Shown piece after piece: positions 42,742 to 50,518 of a stretch of DNA of 64,000 nucleotides. Where the stretch lies: NCBI RefSeq assembly GCF_028290105.1, contig NZ_JAQGKL010000015.1, positions 1 to 64,000 on the forward strand, written 5' to 3'. The translations under genes were made by a program, and so were the position numbers. This DNA comes from Methylobacterium sp. Its GTDB lineage: Bacteria; Pseudomonadota; Alphaproteobacteria; Rhizobiales; Beijerinckiaceae. The notes below the pieces were generated by a model. The model was not told the DNA's origin, did no database searches, and was given only the letters and a program-made list of their open reading frames with translations. Numbering within the stretch: the first letter of the stretch is position 1; every line of letters starts with the position of its first letter.

Positions 42742-43965
42742 TCAAGCGTCGCCGGTGGTCTCCGCGGCCGCCGCACCATTGTCCCGCCGCGCTCGAAGCC
42801 GCTGCCGCCACGCCTTGAGTCGGACATTGGCGGCGGCGCGGATCCGCTCCAGCCGCACCGCGAGGGGAAAGAGCGGATCGCCGCCCTTCGTCTCGACGAG
42901 GATATGGGCGAGCGCCAACCGTTCGGTCCAGAAGGTCTCGGGCAAGGTATAGTTCGGAGGCGCGCAGGAATCCGCGCGCGTGATCGCCGTGTCGGCGACA
43001 ATGGCTTGCGTCAGCCGGTGGAAGGCCAGCGCGCCGGGGGAATGCTTCGCGGCCGCCGCATCGTAGGAGATCTTCAGGCTCCAGAGCTGCCCGCGCGTGA
43101 TGAAGCTGATCACGGCCGCCAAGGTCCGCCCGTCGCGGCGGAGGCGGTCGATGCGCACGGCCCCGCGGGCACCGAGGCCTAAGACGGCTCCGCGCATCAT
43201 CGCGACTTGGGCGGGATCGTCCGCGATGGCGGTGCCGCGCCGGCCCTTCCAGCCGCCAGCCTCCAGGGCGATGTAATCGTCGATGGCGGCAGGGAGGTCG
43301 GCGGGGTCGCGGATCGTCTCGGTCGTGACCGCGCCCTCGGCGTTCAGCCGGTCCCAGGCCTGCCTGAGCTTTCGCCGCTTCCGGGAGGAGATGTGATCGA
43401 GATACGCCGCGCGCGCTGCGAAATCGTGAGCGGCAAGGTCGAGGAAGGCGCGCTCATGCGCCCAGAACCGGGCGTGCCGGAGCCGGTTTCGATCGAGCCA
43501 GCCCGACAGGAGGTCGGCGAACGGCCCTCGGGTCGGCACGTGGGTCAACATCAGGCGGGGGCCGACGAGACGGCGCAGGCCTGAGAACAGGCCGTCGAGG
43601 GCGCGGGCCGGCTCGGCCGCATCGAGGAGCGGCGCACCGAAGATGCCGAAATCGTGCATCCAGCCCATCGCCAGGATGAGCGGAACGCCCCAGCGCAGGC
43701 GCGTCGTCCGTATCGGCCAAGCGCCGAGGAGATGCAGCCCCGGCTCCTCCGGCGCCCGATCACCGACCATGGCGACCTGAACGCCCTGGCCGAAGGCGCC
43801 CGCCGCCGGCAGCGCGAAATCGGGATCGTAGAACAGGTTATCGACGAGCGCGCGCCGGCTCAGGTCGCGCCAGGCCTCGACCCAGGGCGCGTTCGCGTCG
43901 AGGGGACGTAGCGCCACGACGAGACCGTCCGGAGTCACCACGCTGCGGATTTTGTGGCGGCGCAT
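42742..43965 (-). CDS. GNAT/FemAB-like acetyltransferase (CelD/BioF2-type)
   Basis: 407 residues. The C-terminal region (DYIALEAGGWKGRRGTAIADDPAQVAMMRGAVLGLG, and RRDGRTLAAVISFITRGQLWSLKISYD) has the pattern of the acetyltransferase-6 (CelD/FemAB-like) group, found in polysaccharide biosynthesis loci. It probably transfers an acyl group to a sugar or amino-sugar precursor. Its ATG overlaps the stop of the flippase gene by one base (TGATG), so expression depends on translation of that gene. Since the flippase carries a premature amber codon, coupling may be reduced. Confidence 0.8.
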   Translation of the reverse strand: MRRHKIRSVVTPDGLVVALRPLDANAPWVEAWRDLSRRALVDNLFYDPDFALPAAGAFGQGVQVAMVGDRAPEEPGLHLLGAWPIRTTRLRWGVPLILAMGWMHDFGIFGAPLLDAAEPARALDGLFSGLRRLVGPRLMLTHVPTRGPFADLLSGWLDRNRLRHARFWAHERAFLDLAAHDFAARAAYLDHISSRKRRKLRQAWDRLNAEGAVTTETIRDPADLPAAIDDYIALEAGGWKGRRGTAIADDPAQVAMMRGAVLGLGARGAVRIDRLRRDGRTLAAVISFITRGQLWSLKISYDAAAAKHSPGALAFHRLTQAIVADTAITRADSCAPPNYTLPETFWTERLALAHILVETKGGDPLFPLAVRLERIRAAANVRLKAWRQRLRARRDNGAAAAETTGDA

Positions 43966-45380
43966 CAGGCGGCGCGCCGGAAGCGGCGGACCGCCTGATC
44001 GGCGAGGCCCAGGATGTTGAAATGCCAGGCCGTGCCGATCGAGACCAGCCCGAGGCAGCCTAGCTTCAGGACGAGCGCGGCGCGCGCGTCAAGCGGCACG
44101 GCGTCGAAGCCGGTGAGGACGAGCCCGCACAGGGAAGCGGCGGCCGCGATGAGCGCGACGTCGCGCAGGGGCACCGGCATCCGGCTCCCATCCCGCGCAC
44201 CGAACAGGAACACGAGGCAGGCCAGCGCCTGCCCGACGACCATCGCGATGGCCGCCCCCTCGACTCCGTAGCGGGGAACCAGCAGCGCCGACAGTCCGCC
44301 GATGGCGACGAGCAACGTCACCGAAGCGACGGCATCGAGGTGGCTGGTGCGGGTGAAGTAGATCACCTGCCCGAAGTAGTAGGAGCGCAGCATCTGCAGG
44401 ATGCTGGCCGCGATCAGCAGGGGCGCGACGCGCAGGGCCGTCCCGCGATAATCCGCCCCGAGGAGGATGCCGACCAGGAGGTCGTCAAAACACAGGAAGA
44501 ACACCGCCCCGAAAGCCGCGATCACCGTGAGCAGACGCGCGGCATCCTCCAGCACCGGGCGCGCCGCGCCCAAGCCGCCATCGCGGGCCTCGTGCTTGGC
44601 GATCGAAATGAGGGAGAGCGCGATGCTGTCGCCGAAGACGACGAAGCTCTGGCGCAGGAAGTCGGCGAACGCACCGTAGGCTCCGAGCTCGGCGACGCCG
44701 ATGCTGGCCCCGATGATCAGGCGGTCCTAGGTCTGCGCCAGCGCGTCAGCCGCTAAGTAAAGAACCAGCTGCAAGCCATAGTCGAGAAAGCGCCGGGCCT
44801 CCCCCCAGTCGCCCGTACCGCGCAGCAGGGTACGGATAGACAGGAGAGCGGGAATCGCCGCCAGCAGGTTGGCGGTGGCGGTAGCGAGCAGCAGGCCGAG
44901 GGCACCGCCCCCGGCGAGAAGGGCGGTGCTGCCGAGCGTCAGGACCAGCACGGCGCGCAGCACGATCGCAAGGGCGACGGCGCCGACCTCCAGCCGGGTC
45001 CGCGCGATCTCGGCCGCTCCCTCGAAGACCATCATTCCGAACACCGCCACGAGGATGCTGACGGCCACCCGAGGCGCCACGAGCCCGGCTGCGGCGGCGG
45101 CGATGGCAACCAGCGCCGCGATCAGGACCATGCCGCCGAGGAGGCGCACTACGGTGCCGACCTGGGGTGCGGCCCGCTCCTCGGTATAGAGGGCGAAGAA
45201 CGAGAATTTCGGCCACTGGCAGGTCGCGCTGTAGAGGACGAGGGCCCAGGACAGCACGAGAAGGTAGAATCCGAACACGTCCGTCGGCGCGAGGCGTGTG
45301 AACACCGCCAGCGCCGCCATGTTCAGGGCCGCAGCGAAGCCCCGTGAACCCACATAGGTAAGGGTGTGCCGCGCGATCAT
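43965..45380 (-). pseudogene. Polysaccharide flippase (Wzx/MATE-like), interrupted by an in-frame amber stop
   Basis: Two open segments on the minus strand belong to one reading frame of 471 codons: 45380-44730 (MIARHTLTYVGSRGFAAALN ... YGLQLVLYLAADALAQT) and 44726-43965 (DRLIIGASIGVAELGAY ... ADQAVRRFRRAA). The TAG at 44727-44729 falls exactly where related flippases continue into DRLIIG. The remaining sequence is intact, with about 12-14 membrane segments, so a single nucleotide change would restore it. It may be a true pseudogene, a sequencing error, or a read-through site. The gene would export lipid-linked oligosaccharide units. Confidence 0.85.
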
Positions 45381-45788
45381 GAATCCCCAGGGCACAACCA
45401 GCCCCACCGGTCCCTCCGGCGTCGTGGGATTGCGGTAGCACGCCAGTGTTGCCGACGCGTCAACGGCTTCGTCTTACCCCGGTCAGCTCGCACCCCTGGT
45501 AGATCGACAACGAGGCCTCATGCACGCCATGCATGGTGCCTACGCCGCATCCGGTTGGGCCGGCACCCTTGATTGACTTCGCAAGCGCGAAAGCCCATAT
45601 CGCACATGCAGCGTCAGCGGCCGTCATGGTTCCGCTTGAGAGGGCTGCGTGACGGATCGCTGGATCGCTTCTGCGGGCCCCGTGCGACCTGAGCCCCTCT
45701 CTTCAACGTGCATGCACCCGGACTGCCCCCGCACGCGGGCGGCTCCAGCTCAACGGACCGGCCACCTCTTCCAACGACGATCCTGTTC
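45381..45788. promoter_or_regulatory. Long leader region with possible promoter upstream of the DEAD-box helicase
   Basis: About 400 bases without a supported gene. TTGACT at 45573-45578 and CATATC at 45596-45601 are separated by 17 bases and would direct a transcript starting near 45608, giving a 5' leader of roughly 180 bases before the ATG at 45789. Long leaders are common for cold-regulated RNA helicases, where structure controls translation. No specific riboswitch was recognised. The left part, upstream of the flippase start, shows nothing notable. Confidence 0.45.
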
Positions 45789-47330
45789 ATGAGGTCGTCC
45801 GGCACGGTCCCGCTGCCTGAAAGTTACCCCTTGACCCAATTCACCGATTTCGGACTCGCCCAGCCCGTGCTGCGGGCGCTGGAAGAGGCCGGCTACAAGA
45901 GCCCGACCCCGATCCAGGCGCAGGCCATCACCCCGGCCATGCAGGGACGCGACCTCTGCGGCATCGCCCAGACCGGCACCGGCAAGACCGCCGCCTTCGC
46001 GCTGCCGATCCTGCACCGCCTCGCCGAGACCCCGCGCAAGGCGATCCGCCGTGGCTGCCGCGTGCTGGTGCTCTCGCCCACCCGCGAACTCGCCAACCAG
46101 ATCGCCGAGAACTTCTCGGATTACGGGAAGTACCTTTCGTTCACCAACACCGTGGTGTTCGGCGGCGTCACCATCTCTCGCCAGGAGAAGGCGCTGGCCA
46201 ACGGCGTCGACATCCTGGTCGCGACCCCCGGCCGCCTCATGGACCTCATCGAGCGCCGCTCGCTGACCCTCGAGGCCGTCGAGATCCTCGTCCTCGACGA
46301 GGCCGACCAGATGCTCGACCTCGGCTTCATCCACGCCCTCAAGCGCATCGTGAAGATGCTGCCGAAAGAGCGCCAGAGCCTGTTCTTCTCGGCCACCATG
46401 CCCAAGAACATCGCCGGCCTCGCCGACCAGTACCTGCGCGATCCCGTCCAGGTCGCCGTGACCCCAGTGGCCACCACCGCCGAGCGGGTGAGCCAGGAGG
46501 TCATCTTCGCCCATACGGGCGCCAAGCAGGCTCTCCTCAACCACATCCTGCGCGATCCGAAGATCGAGCGCGTGCTCGTCTTCACCCGGACGAAGCACGG
46601 CGCCGACCGTGTCGTGCGCGGCCTTGAGAAGGTCGGCATCGCCGGCTCCGCCATCCACGGCAACAAGTCCCAGCCGCAGCGCGAGCGGGCGCTCGCCGCC
46701 TTCAAGGACGGCTCCTGCCGGGTGCTGGTCGCCACCGACATCGCGGCGCGCGGCATCGACGTCGAAGCCGTGAGCCACGTCATCAACTACGACCTGCCGA
46801 ACGTGCCGGAGAGCTACGTCCACCGCATCGGCCGCACCGCGCGCGCTGGCGCCAATGGCCTCGCCATCTCGTTCTGCAACGACGAGGAGAAGGCCTACCT
46901 GCGGGACATCGAGCGCACCACGCGCCAGAAGATCCCCGTGGGCGCCTTCCCCGAGGGCTTCACGCCTCCGTCCCGCCAGGAAGCGGCGGACAACGCCCAG
47001 GCCGAGGAGCGTCGCCCCGCACCGCAGGGTCAGCGCCCCGGCCAGCGCCAGGGCCAGCGCCCCAGCAGCCGTCCAGGTGGCCGTCCCGGCCAGGGCCGTG
47101 GCTTCGAGGGTCGCGGCGGTGAGAACCGTGGCGGCGCCGGCCGTCCGAGCCGTCCCGACGGCGCCGCCCGTCCCCAGGAAGCGCGGTCTGAGCCCCGCGG
47201 CGAGCGTCGTCCGAGTGGCCCGTCCGAGAACCGGGCCGAGCCGCGCGGCGAACGTCCCCGCGCTCCGCGCCCGCAGGGCAGCGGCGAAGGCCGCGCGATC
47301 GGCTGGCTGGATCGCGGCCCGCGCTCCTGA
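45789..47330 (+). CDS. rhlE: DEAD-box ATP-dependent RNA helicase, RhlE type
   Basis: About 513 residues. All helicase motifs are visible: Q-motif FTDFGLAQPVLRALEEAGYKSPTPIQAQAI, motif I AQTGTGKTAAFALP, PTRELANQI, motif II VLDEADQMLD, SAT in FFSATMP, motif IV/V segments and HRIGRTARAG. The C-terminal about 150 residues are basic, Arg/Gly/Pro-rich (RGGENRGGAGRPSRP, RGERRPSGP and similar), the typical RNA-binding RGG-like tail of RhlE. It unwinds structured RNA in ribosome assembly and decay. Start uncertain: ATG 45789 or TTG 45831 (which begins LTQFTDFGLAQP, a common annotated start) are alternatives. Confidence 0.93.
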   Translation: MRSSGTVPLPESYPLTQFTDFGLAQPVLRALEEAGYKSPTPIQAQAITPAMQGRDLCGIAQTGTGKTAAFALPILHRLAETPRKAIRRGCRVLVLSPTRELANQIAENFSDYGKYLSFTNTVVFGGVTISRQEKALANGVDILVATPGRLMDLIERRSLTLEAVEILVLDEADQMLDLGFIHALKRIVKMLPKERQSLFFSATMPKNIAGLADQYLRDPVQVAVTPVATTAERVSQEVIFAHTGAKQALLNHILRDPKIERVLVFTRTKHGADRVVRGLEKVGIAGSAIHGNKSQPQRERALAAFKDGSCRVLVATDIAARGIDVEAVSHVINYDLPNVPESYVHRIGRTARAGANGLAISFCNDEEKAYLRDIERTTRQKIPVGAFPEGFTPPSRQEAADNAQAEERRPAPQGQRPGQRQGQRPSSRPGGRPGQGRGFEGRGGENRGGAGRPSRPDGAARPQEARSEPRGERRPSGPSENRAEPRGERPRAPRPQGSGEGRAIGWLDRGPRS

Positions 47331-47357
47331 TCGCGGCGACGACCTGATCTGAGACCA

Positions 47358-47387
47358 CGCCGTCCCGGTTCGCCGGGGCGGCGTTTT
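47358..47387 (+). terminator. Intrinsic terminator of rhlE with UUCG loop
   Basis: CGCCGTCCCGG (47358-47368) pairs with CCGGGGCGGCG (47373-47383) apart from one T-G pair, around a TTCG loop, followed by TTTT. It lies about 28 bases past the rhlE stop. The stable UUCG tetraloop and the T run make it a strong candidate. Confidence 0.85.
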
Positions 47388-47491
47388 CGTATCGGTGCGC
47401 CGGTCATGAACCGGGGGCATTGCCAAGACGCCGGGGCATGCCATCTGAATGACGGCCGGACCCCGTGTCCGGTTTCATCGGAGTGACGGCG

Positions 47492-47677
47492 ATGCGGTTT
47501 GAAATCTACCGGGATTCCGCCGGCGGCTGGCGCTGGCGCCTGCGTTCGCAGAACGGAAACGTGATCGCCGATTCCGCCGAGGCCTATGTCCGCCGGGAGG
47601 ATTGCGAGCACGGCATCGGACTCGTGAAGGCGAGCGCCGCCGCCTCCACCGTGGACATGACCCTGAAGATCGCCTGA
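47492..47677 (+). CDS. DUF1508 (YegP-like) domain protein
   Basis: 61 residues, a single YegP repeat: MRFEIYRDSAGGWRWRLRSQNG, then NVIADSAEAYVRREDCEHGI and GLVKASAAASTVDM. DUF1508 proteins form small beta-alpha domains of unknown function, often occurring as one or two repeats. ATG 47492 gives the standard start at the FEIYRD motif; an extension to 47465 is not homologous. The gene sits alone between the helicase terminator and the FYGPRR-repeat gene. Confidence 0.88.
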   Translation: MRFEIYRDSAGGWRWRLRSQNGNVIADSAEAYVRREDCEHGIGLVKASAAASTVDMTLKIA

Positions 47678-47829
47678 GCCGGCCGCGCTTAAGCATGCGT
47701 TGACCAGCCTGTCACGGCTCGGCGATGATCCCGCAACGCTTTCGGCGTTCGTGCGTTTGCTGCGACCGGGCCTCTCCGACGAGCGGGCGCGGGACGTCGA
47801 ATTTCGACAGATTCCAGGGAGTTGAGAAC

Positions 47830-48120
47830 GTGCTGAGGAAACTCGTGTTGGCCGCGCTTCTGGCCCTAGGCTTTGCCGCCACGGCGCCGCAGGGCGCCTC
47901 GGCCGCCCCGATCGGTCCCGCCCTCGCCCTTCAAAGCGAGGCCGCGCCGGCTGCCGTGCAGACCGTGCAGTATTACGGCTACCGTCGCCGCTTCTATGGC
48001 CCGCGCCGTTTCTACGGCCCGCGTCCGTTCTATGGCCGCCGCTACTACGGCCCGCGTCGCTTCTATGGCCCGCGTCCCTATTACGGCCGCCGGTTCTACG
48101 GCCCTCGCCGCTTCTACTGA
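47830..48120 (+). CDS. Secreted protein made of FYGPRR repeats
   Basis: 96 residues read from a GTG start (MLRKLVLAALLALGFAATAP), with a signal peptide ending near ASA, then a short linker and a C-terminal half consisting almost only of Phe/Tyr, Gly, Pro and Arg: FYGPRR, FYGPRP, FYGRR units. Net charge is strongly positive, and no fold is expected. The layout suggests an extracellular or cell-surface, RNA/DNA- or polysaccharide-binding or structural peptide. AGGGAG lies about ten bases before the GTG. Function unknown. Confidence 0.7.
   Translation: MLRKLVLAALLALGFAATAPQGASAAPIGPALALQSEAAPAAVQTVQYYGYRRRFYGPRRFYGPRPFYGRRYYGPRRFYGPRPYYGRRFYGPRRFY
47992..48117 (+). repeat. Hierarchical FYGPRR coding repeat, 51-base super-unit
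   Basis: From 47992 to 48117 the coding sequence repeats short units of five or six codons: FYGPRR, FYGPRP, FYGRR, then YYGPRR, FYGPRP, YYGRR, then FYGPRR and FY. Three small units make a 17-codon (51-base) super-unit that occurs twice, followed by half a copy. Third codon positions differ between copies, so the repeat has been kept at the protein level. Confidence 0.85.
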
Positions 48121-48161
48121 GACCCCGCTGATCGCCTCGCGAGAGGCGTGATCGTACCGCC

Positions 48162-48203
48162 GGCCCGGCTCTCGTTGACACGAGGGCCGGGCCTCTTCGT
48201 TTT
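48162..48203 (+). terminator. GC-rich 14-bp hairpin terminator after the repeat protein
   Basis: GGCCCGGCTCTCGT can pair with ACGAGGGCCGGGCC with one T-G pair around TGAC; a short T-rich run (TCTTCGTTTT) follows. A weaker hairpin (CGCCTC, GCGA, GAGGCG) lies just before it at about 48133-48148. Confidence 0.6.
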
Positions 48204-48309
48204 CAGGCACTAAATTTCCTGATTTTGCCTGGGAAACGACCAGAACATGCGGTAAGTTGCCGAAAGGAAGACGGCGCGCGTCAGATCGCGTCGCTCCGGA
48301 GGAACGCTC

Positions 48310-48438
48310 ATGTTCGCCATCGCCGCACGCTTCGCGCCTCCGCGCGAAGTCTGGGAGACGATCCCGCTCGAACTGATCGTCTCGGTCCTCGCCGTAATTC
48401 TCGCCGGTGGCCTGAAGGCTGCGGGCGTGATGCCCTGA
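48310..48438 (+). CDS. 42-residue small membrane peptide
   Basis: ATG 48310 opens a 42-codon frame, preceded seven bases upstream by GGAGGA, a near-perfect ribosome-binding site. The product has a polar, Pro/Arg-containing N-terminus (MFAIAARFAPPREVWETIPL) and a hydrophobic helix (LIVSVLAVILAGGLKAAGV). It resembles short stress-related or membrane-associated peptides, but I recognise no family. The good ribosome-binding site and the isolated position support it as a real gene. Confidence 0.6.
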   Translation: MFAIAARFAPPREVWETIPLELIVSVLAVILAGGLKAAGVMP

Positions 48439-48528
48439 CGGCAATTGCAATGGGTGGGCGGACAGACTGCCGTGCGCCTATGGTGATGCCCCGGTCGAGT
48501 GGCCGGGCGACGGGAAACGAGTGACATC

Positions 48529-48939
48529 ATGGCAGAGACGGACGGCACGAGAGTTCCAAGCGGCGAACTCGCGGTGCGCACCATCGCGATGCCGGCCGAT
48601 ACGAACGCCAACGGCGACATCTTCGGCGGCTGGGTCATGTCGCAGATGGATCAGGCCGGCGGCATCGCGGCGGTCGAACGCTCGCAGGGGCGGGCGGTCA
48701 CGGTCGCGGTGGATGCGATGACCTTCATCCGCCCCGTGCGGGTCGGCGACGTGCTCTGTGTCTACACGCGCATCGAGCGGGTGGGCCGCACGTCGATGAA
48801 GATCGCCGTCCAGGCCTGGGCCCGTCGCTTCCGCACACAGATGCGCGAACAGGTGACGGAAGCGACGTTCACCTTCGTGGCCATCGACGACGAAGGACGT
48901 CCGCGCCCCATCGAGCAGGACCAGCCTTCGAATCGATAG
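48529..48939 (+). CDS. Acyl-CoA thioesterase, YciA-like hotdog family
   Basis: 136 residues. The hotdog fold signature for YciA/acyl-CoA thioesterase is clear: RTIAMPADTNANGDIFGGWVMSQMDQAGGIAAVE carries the catalytic Asp in the DANP/DTNANGD-like loop and the GGWV motif, and VTVAVDAMTFIRPVRVGDVLCVY the second strand region. It hydrolyses short- and medium-chain acyl-CoA. Full length for the family. Convergent with the metallopeptidase gene, stop to stop without a gap. Confidence 0.92.
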   Translation: MAETDGTRVPSGELAVRTIAMPADTNANGDIFGGWVMSQMDQAGGIAAVERSQGRAVTVAVDAMTFIRPVRVGDVLCVYTRIERVGRTSMKIAVQAWARRFRTQMREQVTEATFTFVAIDDEGRPRPIEQDQPSNR

Positions 48940-50088
48940 TCAGGCGTTGGGCGCGGCCACCTTCTGGCGCAGGCCCGTGATCACCGCCTTCAGGATGTCC
49001 GCGTCGGCGTTGCTGCTGCCCATGCAGCGCACCGTCTCGATGCGCTCGTGCACGAAGGACAGCTTGGCGATCACCGCCGGTGTCAGCTTGAACGGGAAGA
49101 GCGCGGGCTGGCCCATGCTGCGGCTCAGGGAATTGACCGCGTAGGTCAGCGGCAGCCATGTCTCCACGATTCGGCTGAAATCCGACATCCGGTAGGGATC
49201 GAAATCGATCACCACAGGCTCGGCGGGGCCGTGACGCAGGCGCGGGCGCACGTGCATCTCGAACGTGCTCGCCGTCTCCAACGTGTCGACGATGTGCAGG
49301 TACTGCGCCCAGGTCTCGGCGAAATCCTCCCACGGATGGGCGGTCGCATAGGCGCTGACGAAGCTCTCTTCCCAGTTCGGCGGCGCGCCTTGGGCGTAGT
49401 GGCGCTGGAGCGCGCCCGAGTAGTTGATCCGCTCGTCCCCGAACAGAGACCGGAAGGTCCAGATGCTCTGGTCGTAGCGCACCAGGACGTTCCAGAAGTA
49501 ATGCCCGATCTCGTGCCGGAAATGCCCGAGCAGGGTTCGGTAATACTCGCCGAACAGCATTCGCCGGCGCTCACGCTCGACGTCGTCGGCCTCGGCGATG
49601 TTGAGGGTTATGAGGCCGCTGCGATGGCCCGTCAGAACCGGCGGCCCGATCTGGTAGCTCTCGGACGGATCGACGAGAAAGTCGAAGGCGAGGCCGGTCG
49701 TCGGGTTCTCGTCCCGCGTCATCAGGGGCAGGTCGAGGCGCAGCAGCGAGTAGAACAGCCGATGCTTGGCCGCCTCGATCTGACGCCATCGGGTCAGGTT
49801 CCAGCCGATCGAGAGATCCGGGACCACGCGATTGTGCCGGCAGGTGACGCAGTAGCGGTTCGGAGAATCCTCCGGCACCAGCCAGTTGCAGGCATCGAAA
49901 TGAGCGTTGGCGCAGAAGCGATACTTGCGGGCTGGGTTCGCGTAGGCGTGCCAGACGCCGCCAACGGGTTCCAGAGCCGACATCTCGTGGATGTCGCTGG
50001 CGTAGCCAAGCCGGCGCTCGCAGCTCTCGCAATGGGTGCTCTCGAAGCTGATCGGCTGGTCGCAAGCCTGACACTGGAAGATCTTCAT
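48940..50088 (-). CDS. Zinc-ribbon putative metallopeptidase (PF15887-like)
   Basis: 382 residues. The N-terminus holds several cysteine pairs of a zinc ribbon: MKIFQCQACDQPISFESTHC, then ESCERRLGYA, YRFCANAHFDACNWL and CVTCRHNRVV. The catalytic part has HEIGH at 192-196 (HFRHEIGHYFWNVLV), with a candidate third ligand in HPWEDFAETWAQYLH, and the surrounding pattern of the putative zinc-binding metallopeptidase family. It probably cleaves a peptide or isopeptide bond in the cytosol. It is divergent from, and sits directly beside, the transglutaminase/ATP-grasp operon, where it may remove what those enzymes attach. The ATG at 50088 is preferred over 50151. Confidence 0.85.
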   Translation of the reverse strand: MKIFQCQACDQPISFESTHCESCERRLGYASDIHEMSALEPVGGVWHAYANPARKYRFCANAHFDACNWLVPEDSPNRYCVTCRHNRVVPDLSIGWNLTRWRQIEAAKHRLFYSLLRLDLPLMTRDENPTTGLAFDFLVDPSESYQIGPPVLTGHRSGLITLNIAEADDVERERRRMLFGEYYRTLLGHFRHEIGHYFWNVLVRYDQSIWTFRSLFGDERINYSGALQRHYAQGAPPNWEESFVSAYATAHPWEDFAETWAQYLHIVDTLETASTFEMHVRPRLRHGPAEPVVIDFDPYRMSDFSRIVETWLPLTYAVNSLSRSMGQPALFPFKLTPAVIAKLSFVHERIETVRCMGSSNADADILKAVITGLRQKVAAPNA

Positions 50089-50518
50089 GGAGCCGTCGTG
50101 GGACGCCTTTCCTGTCGCTGTGAAAGCCGCGCAGAGCGTTGCATAGCACACCGCCGGTGAACGGACTGCCCCCCGTGGACGCGTCCACCGTCGAACCGAT
50201 GCGCCTCAGCATGCCAAAGTGCGTGTCGCGGGCGAAGTTCCGGCCGCCGGTGTGCAGCGGGGGGTCGGTTGCAGGGTGCATGAAACTTGCAAGCCGATGA
50301 GCATCCGGATGCGTCTCGGCTGCCCGCGCCGGGAGCGACCGGACGCCGCGAACAACCACAAGGCCGTTGCCCGCAAGGGCATCGCGCATGGGGCCCGGTT
50401 CGCGTATGTCATCGTGAAGCTTGCTCCGGGACACCGCAGGGCGGTGCCCGGTTCCTCCGCAACCGGTGCGTGCCTCGTCGCACGCCCGGCGCCCTGTCCA
50501 GATACAGCGGGAGCCCCC
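50089..50518. promoter_or_regulatory. Divergent promoter region of the metallopeptidase and transglutaminase operon
   Basis: 430 bases without a supported gene. A perfect 12-bp palindrome GCATCCGGATGC lies at 50301-50312, about 205 bases before the GTG of the transglutaminase gene. No convincing -35/-10 pair or known operator was recognised. Open frames in both directions are continuations of neighbours out of phase. Confidence 0.3.

Noticed and set aside
47992-48117. Tandem repeats as a CRISPR-like array
   Set aside because: Units are 15-18 bases, in frame and coding, with no unique spacers; there are no cas genes.
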